6,121 nt of DNA from Deltaproteobacteria bacterium (GTDB lineage Bacteria; Desulfobacterota; DSM-4660; Desulfatiglandales; Desulfatiglandaceae): positions 1 through 6,121 of the forward strand of contig JAFDAP010000271.1 of NCBI GenBank assembly GCA_019313765.1. Reading direction: 5' to 3'. This document shows, one piece after another, positions 1-4,963 of the stretch (position 1 is the stretch's first letter; every line of letters begins with the position of its first letter). A program made the position numbers and the translations under genes. The notes beneath the pieces were generated by a model. The model was not told the DNA's origin. It saw only the letters and a program-made list of their open reading frames with translations, and ran no database searches.

Positions 1-441
1 GCTGAATCCGTGAGGATTCCCAATACCACAGGATCGCTGATTATCTTAGTGGTAAACCTTCAGGAAGAACCTTCGGGTGAATCGATTCGAAGAGAGGTTA
101 TCAACTCTGTTTATGAGGAGGCTGCCGCCCGGGACCCTCAGGGTTATCTTCATTTTACGGAAGAACAGAATGTCTCTTCGGATATTATCGGACTTCCAAG
201 GGCTGCTGCCATAATTGAGGGTCACGAGACCCATACACGCACGGCCGAGGTAGGCATAGATTTGGAAAAGGTGTGTCAAATAGGGGAACAGTCCGCTGCC
301 GGCGAAGCAGATAAAGGTGTCCGGGGCATGGTGAGGATCGCAATAACCCAGGCGGTGATCTACGGATGGTATGACAACGAGTTGGGGAGTTATGTAAATA
401 TGCTCGGGGATCGTACTGTTTCGGTGGCTGAGGCCATGTAA
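1..441 (+). CDS. gap: Glyceraldehyde-3-phosphate dehydrogenase family protein, C-terminal fragment (5' end outside window)
   Basis: The frame is open from base 1 to a TAA at 439-441, giving the last 146 residues. GAPDH oxidises and phosphorylates glyceraldehyde-3-phosphate with NAD(P) in cytoplasmic glycolysis or gluconeogenesis. Family landmarks are visible: SVRIP-NTTGS near fragment residues 3-12 (the Arg matches the phosphate-binding Arg of the usual RVP-TPNGS), TEE at about 53-55, SSDIIG at about 59-64, and GWYDNELGSY at about 122-131 (usual SWYDNEWGYS). The catalytic Cys and the Rossmann domain would lie upstream of the window. Odd point: between the usual SSIFD position (here AAAIIEG) and the WYDNE motif there are about 30 more residues than in ordinary GAPDH. 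Trp after WYDNE is replaced by Leu. This may mark a divergent GAPDH subfamily or a paralogue with another aldehyde substrate. The family call is firm; the substrate is inferred. Confidence 0.85.
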   Translation, partial: AESVRIPNTTGSLIILVVNLQEEPSGESIRREVINSVYEEAAARDPQGYLHFTEEQNVSSDIIGLPRAAAIIEGHETHTRTAEVGIDLEKVCQIGEQSAAGEADKGVRGMVRIAITQAVIYGWYDNELGSYVNMLGDRTVSVAEAM

Positions 442-546
442 AGAGAAAACCTTCACTTCCCCCTTTTGTAAACTGACCTTTACCCATAAGTTGGGTGCTG
501 GACACAGGGGGTGTACAATTGCAGGGTGATAGGTTAGGTGCATCTT

Positions 547-568
547 CTGCCCCTGATTCGAGGGGCAG
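547..568 (+). terminator. Perfect 8-bp GC-rich hairpin, possible terminator
   Basis: CTGCCCCT (547-554) pairs with AGGGGCAG (561-568) around a six-base GATTCG loop. TAGGGCTTTTCTT follows, so a short T-run begins about six bases after the stem. This is the best candidate for ending transcription from the GAPDH-family gene, whose stop is about 105 bases upstream. The offset T-run makes it a weak intrinsic terminator, and it may be just one hairpin of the larger structured segment. Confidence 0.3.
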
Positions 569-622
569 TAGGGCTTTTCTTCCGTTCCGAGCCTTCCGGG
601 CTGGTCTTTTCAGCGATTTATC

Positions 623-665
623 TGCGGGGGAATCTTGCCCCCTCCGCATTCTCGACTTCGTCGAG
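623..665. repeat. Two adjacent hairpins
   Basis: TGCGG (623-627) pairs with CCGCA (644-648), with further G/C pairing inside. Immediately after it, CTCGAC (651-656) pairs with GTCGAG (660-665) across a three-base TTC loop. The close stacking of two stems supports a folded RNA or repeat element rather than coding sequence. Confidence 0.5.
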
Positions 666-825
666 CTGCGGTTTCCCCCACTGCTAAGTCACGAAAAGAC
701 GGCGCCCTCCCGGCAGTCACGTAAGAAAAACCCTCCTACCCCTCTTGAGGGACCCAAAATGCTCTTCTCTACCCACTGTGTCCAGCACGAGATGTGGGAC
801 ATGCCCCGTTTTGTAAAGGGGATTT

Positions 826-877
826 ACCCGCCTCGGGCGGGTCGAGGGGGGTTTTAGGGGAGGGGTAGCCCCCCTCC
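826..877. repeat. Two consecutive GC-rich hairpins
   Basis: ACCCGCC (826-832) and GGCGGGT (836-842) form a perfect 7-bp stem with a TCG loop. GGAGGGG (859-865) and CCCCTCC (871-877) form a second 7-bp stem with a five-base loop. GGGGGGTTTT lies between them (846-855), so on the + strand the first stem followed by this sequence could act as a terminator of poor quality. Confidence 0.5.
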
Positions 878-882
878 GCCGA

Positions 883-909
883 GTAAAAAGGCGCGAAGTG
901 ACTTTTTAC
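883..909. repeat. AT-rich 8-bp hairpin
   Basis: GTAAAAAG (883-890) is perfectly complementary to CTTTTTAC (902-909), with an 11-base loop. The right arm supplies a five-T run, but the stem itself is AT-rich. It closes the run of hairpins and precedes the AT-rich leader of the next gene. Confidence 0.45.
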
Positions 910-993
910 GAGGTTGTTAAATTTGGACAAAAGCAAAAAACTGATTAAAGTGTTTCCCAAAAGGGGCGATTTGTGTTTTATAAGATAAACCGC

Positions 994-1021
994 TGAACTC
1001 TGAATCTCTGAACCCGTGAAC
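994..1021. repeat. Short TGAAC direct repeats upstream of the phospholipase-like gene
   Basis: TGAAC or TGAAT occurs at 994-998, 1001-1005, 1009-1013 and 1017-1021, with steps of 7, 8 and 8 bases. It ends 32 bases before the ATG at 1054. A very similar array lies at 4921-4940 upstream of the exported-protein gene. Confidence 0.6.
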
Positions 1022-1053
1022 AGTTTAATAAAGAGCGAGGCACACTGATCACT

Positions 1054-1920
1054 ATGTTTTTTCTAAAGCTAATCATATTTATGGGAATATCTGTCACGGT
1101 CCAGCTCCTGTGGGCCGAAGGCGCGCTGGCCTGGGGGCCTGCCATTCATACCGTAACCGCCTTGAGCGCGCTGGATGGGGTCGGTGCCATATTGCCGACC
1201 ATTGCGGGAATTATTACATCATTCCCAGTTCAATACATGTATGGATGCTTAGCCGCGGATTTCTTTATCGGCAAGGGCAAAAACAGAAGGGCAGGGCATC
1301 CCCACAACTGGAAAGGAGGCTTCAGATTCCTGAGCGAGGCGGGCGATGATCGCGAGGCGGCCTTTGCTTACGGTTTTCTTTCCCATCTGGCGGCAGATGT
1401 TGTGGCCCATAACTTCTTTGTCCCGAATCTGATTAACTCATATCCCGTCTGGACAAGGAAGGGTCATTTATACTGGGAGGTTAAGGCCGACTATCTGGTC
1501 GGGCCTGACTACATAAAGATTGCAAGAGATGTCCTGAGCATGGATCATAAGGGTTGCGATGAACTCCTGAACCTGATAGCCGGGAAGCGGAGAAACGGCA
1601 TCAAGGCCAAAAAACGCATCTTTACGCAATCCGTAAAGTTCTCTGATTATCTTTACTCGACTCATTCCGTGCTCTTTGGGGGCAAAGTCGTGCGATGGCA
1701 GGAGTTTCAAGAGTATCTTGCTTTAATGGTCGGTCTTTCATGTCGTTTAGTAAAGGATTTTTTGAGCAACCCGGATTCATGCCCCTGCCTTTCATATGAC
1801 CCCATGGGGAAACAAAACCTGCGTCTTGTCAGGCGGAGAAAAAGGATTTTCGCAGGATCATTCAGTACGCAATGGCGGAGCCGAAGATTCACCCTGGATA
1901 AAGAACTCCTCAAACTATGA
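1054..1920 (+). CDS. Exported zinc-dependent phospholipase C-like protein
   Basis: The 288-residue product matches the zinc-dependent phospholipase C/S1-P1 fold. A Sec signal peptide spans about residues 1-26 and ends ALA, so cleavage would leave Trp27 as the mature N-terminus. In Bacillus cereus PLC the N-terminal Trp binds zinc. The other expected ligands can be proposed in order: His32, Asp69, His84, His111 and Asp115 (HLAAD), His119, and the HxxxE pair His138/Glu142 (GHLYWE). This suggests a trinuclear-zinc phosphodiesterase acting outside the cytoplasm; the lipid substrate is not shown. The C-terminal 50 or so residues are strongly basic and unassigned. The start has only a loose purine-rich SD (GAGCGAGG, 1033-1040); ATG at 1081 is possible but would shorten the signal peptide. 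The stop overlaps the mutL start by four bases. Confidence 0.88.
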   Translation: MFFLKLIIFMGISVTVQLLWAEGALAWGPAIHTVTALSALDGVGAILPTIAGIITSFPVQYMYGCLAADFFIGKGKNRRAGHPHNWKGGFRFLSEAGDDREAAFAYGFLSHLAADVVAHNFFVPNLINSYPVWTRKGHLYWEVKADYLVGPDYIKIARDVLSMDHKGCDELLNLIAGKRRNGIKAKKRIFTQSVKFSDYLYSTHSVLFGGKVVRWQEFQEYLALMVGLSCRLVKDFLSNPDSCPCLSYDPMGKQNLRLVRRRKRIFAGSFSTQWRSRRFTLDKELLKL

Positions 1921-3623
1921 ATACGATTCGTATCCTGCCAGAGAAGGTGGCCTCCCAGATTGCGGCAGGAGAGGTCATAGACAGGCCTGCTTCTGTTGTC
2001 AGAGAATTGATTGATAACAGTATTGATGCGGGTGCCGATAGAATTGTTGTCCGCATCGAAAACGGGGGGAAGGGATTAATCAAGGTCAGCGATAATGGTG
2101 TGGGCATGTCCAGGGATGATCTACTTTTGTGTGTGGAAAGGCATGCCACCAGCAAGATAGAGACGGCATCAGATCTTTTTTCCATAAAATCATTAGGTTT
2201 CAGAGGAGAGGCCCTTCCGAGCATTGCTTCGGTATCGCGAATGAAGCTCACGTCCCGCCCTAAAGACCGGTTGGAAGGCCACAGACTGAAGATTGCAGGC
2301 GGAAAATTGACCGCCATAGAGGAAACAGGGGCCCCGGTCGGGACCGTGGTCGAAGCGGGCGCCCTTTTTTTCAATATCCCTGCCAGGAGGAAGTTCCTGC
2401 GTGCGGCCAGGACCGAAACAGATCATATCATCGATACGTTCACGCGGGTGGCCCTGCCGTTTCCGGCCATAAACTTCAAGTTAGACGACGCCGCAAAGAC
2501 GCTTATGAATCTCCCGGCCTCTGATCATCTACTGCCGAGGCTCTCTGTTCTTTTGGGGCGCAAAGTGGCGGAATCCATAACAGAGGAACAGGAAAGAATT
2601 CATGGTGTTGGGGTCTGCGTCTATTTGGCGCCCTGGGAATTGAGCAGGACCAGGGGCGATCGTCTATTTGTATACGTGAACGGCCGGAACATTCGGGATC
2701 GACTCGTAACAAGGGCGATTATAGAGGGTTACGGGCAGAGACTCATGAAGGGGCATTATCCCCAGGCCGTTATTTTTCTGGAAATCGATCCTTCAAAGGT
2801 GGATGTCAATGTACACCCGACCAAACAGGAGGTCCGTTTCCACAACAGCCGTGATGTATTTCAGGCCATTGTCTCCACCATTGAAAAGGCCCTGGCCCGT
2901 TCATTTCATTCCCTTTATGGTCAAATGCCCGATCAGGTTCCTTCCTTTGTATCCGACGCATCCGAGCCTTTCCCGGAATTTTCGCAATCTGTCCTGACCC
3001 GCGGCATTTTGGATGTGGCAGATGCAGCGGAGCAATCCACAATAAGCGAGCTTCCACAAATCATCGGTCAACTGGGAAACACTTACATCCTGTGCCAGGT
3101 AAAGGATGGTCTTTTAATGGTCGATCAACATGCTGCCCATGAAAGGATCATGTATGAAAACCTCAAGAAAGGTTTTGATGCTTCCCACATTGAAGTCCAG
3201 GCATTGTTAGTGCCCCACAAACTGGAACTGTCAGCGAAAGAGAAAAGGGTTGTTCAGGAAAAGGGAGACCGGTTATCCCGTTTCGGCATTGAACTTGAGC
3301 ATTTCGGGGGCAATACCTTTCTTTTAAGGTCGGTGCCGGCCCTTTTGGAGAATGTCGAGTGGGATTCATTCCTGTCGGAGTTTTTAGCGGAATTGGAAGA
3401 AGGTGAACCCGAGGATGATAATATCTTATTAGACAAGGCCTTGACAGTCATGGCCTGTCACGGAGCCATTCGGGCCGGGTACCGTATGACTAACGAGGAA
3501 ATAACGCATCTTTTTTACCAGTTAGAGGAGATGGACGTACCCACAAATTGTCCCCATGGAAGACCAATATTCAAACACTTCACCTATTATGAGATTGAGA
3601 AGATGTTTAAACGGGTTGTGTGA
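1917..3623 (+). CDS. mutL: DNA mismatch repair protein MutL (endonuclease type)
   Basis: MutL links mismatch recognition by MutS to strand cutting and removal. The 568-residue product has the N-terminal GHKL ATPase: QIAAGEVIDRPASVV (14-28), catalytic Glu30 and Asn34 in RELIDNSIDAG, DNGVGM (59-64), ATSKI and GFRGEAL. The C-terminal dimerisation domain carries the endonuclease motif DQHAAHERIMYE (403-414, pattern DQHA-x2-E-x4-E), plus ACHGAIRAG (513-521) and CPHGRP (545-550), which form the metal site. QALLVP (428-433) matches the position of the beta-clamp-binding motif of endonuclease MutLs. This architecture normally goes with MutH-independent repair. The inter-domain linker is short, so the protein is smaller than E. 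coli MutL (615 residues). The start overlaps the upstream stop (ATGA) and has no good SD, which suggests translational coupling. Confidence 0.97.
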   Translation: MNTIRILPEKVASQIAAGEVIDRPASVVRELIDNSIDAGADRIVVRIENGGKGLIKVSDNGVGMSRDDLLLCVERHATSKIETASDLFSIKSLGFRGEALPSIASVSRMKLTSRPKDRLEGHRLKIAGGKLTAIEETGAPVGTVVEAGALFFNIPARRKFLRAARTETDHIIDTFTRVALPFPAINFKLDDAAKTLMNLPASDHLLPRLSVLLGRKVAESITEEQERIHGVGVCVYLAPWELSRTRGDRLFVYVNGRNIRDRLVTRAIIEGYGQRLMKGHYPQAVIFLEIDPSKVDVNVHPTKQEVRFHNSRDVFQAIVSTIEKALARSFHSLYGQMPDQVPSFVSDASEPFPEFSQSVLTRGILDVADAAEQSTISELPQIIGQLGNTYILCQVKDGLLMVDQHAAHERIMYENLKKGFDASHIEVQALLVPHKLELSAKEKRVVQEKGDRLSRFGIELEHFGGNTFLLRSVPALLENVEWDSFLSEFLAELEEGEPEDDNILLDKALTVMACHGAIRAGYRMTNEEITHLFYQLEEMDVPTNCPHGRPIFKHFTYYEIEKMFKRVV

Positions 3624-3672
3624 GTTCGGATAAAGCCATCTTCGTGGGTGGAGAACTCGCATGTTTATTTTA

Positions 3673-3702
3673 ACCCGGAAAACCCGGTCCTCCGGGCCGG
3701 GT
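3673..3702 (+). terminator. Nested GC-rich hairpin after mutL, possible terminator lacking a T-run
   Basis: The outer stem pairs ACCCGG (3673-3678) with CCGGGT (3697-3702). The inner stem pairs CCCGG (3683-3687) with CCGGG (3692-3696) around a TCCT loop. A four-A bulge (3679-3682) interrupts the left side, giving 11 G/C-rich pairs in all. An alternative register uses 3682-3687 with 3697-3702. It lies about 50 bases after the mutL stop, where a terminator would be expected, but CAGAGTTAG follows instead of a T-run. Confidence 0.4.
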
Positions 3703-3751
3703 CAGAGTTAGTGGGCTTTGCCTTGATGATTTCAGGGGACTCTATGTTATA

Positions 3752-3862
3752 CGGCATACGGTTGCGGTTGCGACGCTCGTATCGGTATTCGTAATGCGGT
3801 TTTCGGTAAAAAACCCGCAACCGACCGACGAAAGACGAAACGAGCCGCGCAACCGAATAACG
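3752..3862. repeat. Long imperfect stem-loop, about 110 bp
   Basis: The left arm 3765-3780 matches the reverse complement of 3840-3855 at 14 of 16 positions. A shifted register pairs 3752-3766 with 3848-3862 at 12 of 15. Inside, TGCGG-TTTT (3795-3803) pairs with AAAA-C-CCGCA (3810-3819) with one bulged base. The left arm contains a tandem GGTTGC repeat, which allows the two registers. It could be a dispersed intergenic repeat, an mRNA-stabilising structure, or a small RNA. Confidence 0.55.
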
Positions 3863-3953
3863 AAAATCGTCTAACCCCTATGGGGTGAAACATGGGGGTT
3901 CGGATACCCTGACTCTTATTAAGAAGATACAGGGCCTGGCTTGAGATTTAATT

Positions 3954-4883
3954 ATGAACAAGAGACCAAAAATCGTTATTATCTCCGGGCCAACGGCCAG
4001 CGGAAAGACTTCGCTTGGCGTGGATCTGGCTTTGGCTTTAAAAGGGGAGATAATCAGCGCCGATTCCATGCAGGTCTATCGGGGAATGGATGTTGGTACG
4101 GCAAAGCCCACGCCTGAAGAGCAAAAGGGAATCCCCCATTATCTACTGGATGTGGTGGACCCTGATGAGGAATTTAACGCCGCAACCTACAATTCCATGG
4201 CCATTCCCAAAATAGCCGAAATCGGCTCCCGCGGAAGTTCCTGTTTTGTGGTCGGCGGGACGGGCCTTTACATAAAAGGCTTATTGGACGGACTCTTTGA
4301 GAGTCCACCTGCGGATATGGAACTGAGGGAATCATTACGCCGGGAGTGTGATTCGTCGGGTTCCGCGGTTCTCCATGAAAGGCTTGCTAATCTGGATCCT
4401 GAATCGGCCCATAAAATACATCCCAATGACAGGGTGAGGATTATAAGGGCGCTTGAGATTATCCATCTGACCAATCGGCGTTTTTCGGATCTGACAAGGG
4501 CGCACGCGTTTGGTGGCAGGACCTTGAATGCCCTGAAACTCTGTTTGAAAGTGGATAGAGAAGAGCTTTACGATCGTATTGACAAACGAAGTCTGTCAAT
4601 GGTTGAGAACGGCCTTGTAGGTGAGACCGAAAGCCTTCTGAGGAAAGGATATTCTCCCGACCTCAAGCCGATGAAGGCCATCGGATACAGGCATATGATA
4701 ACCTATTTGAAAGGAGACTGGTCGCTTGATGAAGCGATCAGCGAACTTCAAAAAGACACTCGAAGATATGCCAAGCGACAGTTGACATGGTTTCGCGCTG
4801 ATCCGGAGGTTACCTGGATCGAACCTGGAAATTTCCATGTGGTTAAAGACAAGGTAAAGGAATTCCTGCCTGAAACCGCTTGA
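3954..4883 (+). CDS. miaA: tRNA dimethylallyltransferase MiaA
   Basis: MiaA transfers the dimethylallyl group from DMAPP to N6 of A37 in tRNAs that read codons beginning with U, in the cytoplasm. The product is 309 residues, the normal family length. Visible motifs are the P-loop GPTASGKT (12-19), SADSMQVYRGMDVGTAK (35-51) with the catalytic Asp37, PHYLLDVVDPDEEF, VVGGTGLYIKGL (phosphate and substrate contacts), HPNDRVRIIRALEI, and near the end MKAIGYRH and AKRQLTWFR, which help bind tRNA. The ATG is the only sensible start because an in-frame TGA lies 12 bases upstream. The SD is weak. The gene follows mutL after 330 bp, so it may be transcribed separately from the plc-like/mutL pair despite the common mutL-miaA association. 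Confidence 0.97.
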   Translation: MNKRPKIVIISGPTASGKTSLGVDLALALKGEIISADSMQVYRGMDVGTAKPTPEEQKGIPHYLLDVVDPDEEFNAATYNSMAIPKIAEIGSRGSSCFVVGGTGLYIKGLLDGLFESPPADMELRESLRRECDSSGSAVLHERLANLDPESAHKIHPNDRVRIIRALEIIHLTNRRFSDLTRAHAFGGRTLNALKLCLKVDREELYDRIDKRSLSMVENGLVGETESLLRKGYSPDLKPMKAIGYRHMITYLKGDWSLDEAISELQKDTRRYAKRQLTWFRADPEVTWIEPGNFHVVKDKVKEFLPETA

Positions 4884-4884
4884 C

Positions 4885-4932
4885 GTTCAGGGTTTTTGGC
4901 CGTATCAATTAAGGCAACCGTGAACCCTGAAC
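4885..4932. repeat. Perfect 10-bp inverted repeat just after miaA
   Basis: GTTCAGGGTT (4885-4894) is complementary to AACCCTGAAC (4923-4932), with a 28-base loop. It begins one base after the miaA stop codon. There is a T-run in the loop but none after the right arm, so it is not a standard intrinsic terminator on the + strand. The right arm overlaps the TGAAC direct repeats. Confidence 0.5.
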
Positions 4933-4940
4933 CCTTGAAC
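4921..4940. repeat. Short TGAAC direct repeats upstream of the exported-protein gene
   Basis: TGAAC occurs at 4921-4925, 4928-4932 and 4936-4940, in steps of 7 and 8 bases. It ends 23 bases before the GTG start at 4964. Composition and spacing match the array at 994-1021. Confidence 0.6.
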
Positions 4941-4953
4941 CTTTAACTGCAAC

Positions 4954-4958
4954 AGGAG
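4954..4958 (+). promoter_or_regulatory. Ribosome binding site fixing the GTG start at 4964
   Basis: AGGAG lies five bases before GTG 4964. This is the clearest Shine-Dalgarno sequence in the window, and it supports a GTG start directly followed by a signal peptide. Confidence 0.8.
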
Positions 4959-4963
4959 AACCC

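Larger units (their letters stand above)
495..788. repeat. Widely spaced perfect 13-bp inverted repeat bounding a 294-bp structured segment
   Basis: GTGCTGGACACAG at 495-507 is exactly complementary to CTGTGTCCAGCAC at 776-788. Allowing one mismatch, the match extends inward by four more bases. The segment between them contains several local hairpins, so the arms could be the closing stem of a structured RNA or the terminal inverted repeats of a small nonautonomous (MITE-like) element. No target-site duplication directly abuts the arms. I recognise no RNase P, tmRNA, SRP or 6S consensus inside. Confidence 0.55.
442..1053. other. Long noncoding, repeat-rich intergenic region
   Basis: No reading frame here shows a recognisable domain or a convincing ribosome binding site. 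The stretch to about 910 is packed with short inverted repeats, G-runs and C-runs. The last 140 bases are AT-rich and probably hold the promoter of the downstream gene. A TATAAG-like -10 box can be seen at 979-984, but no good -35 box sits at the right distance, so I do not list a promoter. Individual hairpins and repeats are listed separately. Confidence 0.75.
3624..3953. other. Intergenic region between mutL and miaA
   Basis: This 330-bp gap has no plausible gene. It contains a nested hairpin (3673-3702) and a long imperfect stem-loop (about 3752-3862), listed separately. No strong promoter could be picked out before miaA. In the miaA frame a TGA at 3942-3944 rules out an extended upstream start, so the gap is real and not a missed 5' end. 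Confidence 0.7.

Noticed and set aside
510..524. Sigma-54-like promoter with GG-N10-GC spacing (GG 510-511, TTGCA 520-524)
   Set aside because: Only the GG and TTGC elements fit; the rest of the -24 box is wrong, and no gene lies within the next 500 bases.
46..649. Two minus-strand open frames (46-543 and 185-649)
   Set aside because: They lie opposite the well-supported GAPDH-family frame or run into the hairpin region, and their products resemble no family.
495..857. 120-codon + strand open frame in the intergenic region, GTG start
   Set aside because: It overlies the inverted repeats, has low-complexity Pro/Arg-rich product, no SD and no recognisable domain.
923..951. Possible sigma-70 promoter, TTGGAC with TAAAGT 17 bases later
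   Set aside because: The -10 box is poor. With no transcript data, the AT-rich spacer makes chance matches likely.
994..1021. CRISPR-like or satellite array from the TGAAC units
   Set aside because: Units are only 5 bases with 2-3 base gaps, far too short for CRISPR repeats and spacers.
1796..2014. Frame shift or alternative tail at the end of the phospholipase-like gene
   Set aside because: The main frame continues without break to the ATGA overlap with mutL, a normal gene junction. The other-frame product has no family resemblance.
1910..2374. Minus-strand 154-codon open frame
   Set aside because: It is antisense to the conserved ATPase domain of mutL and shows no domain of its own.
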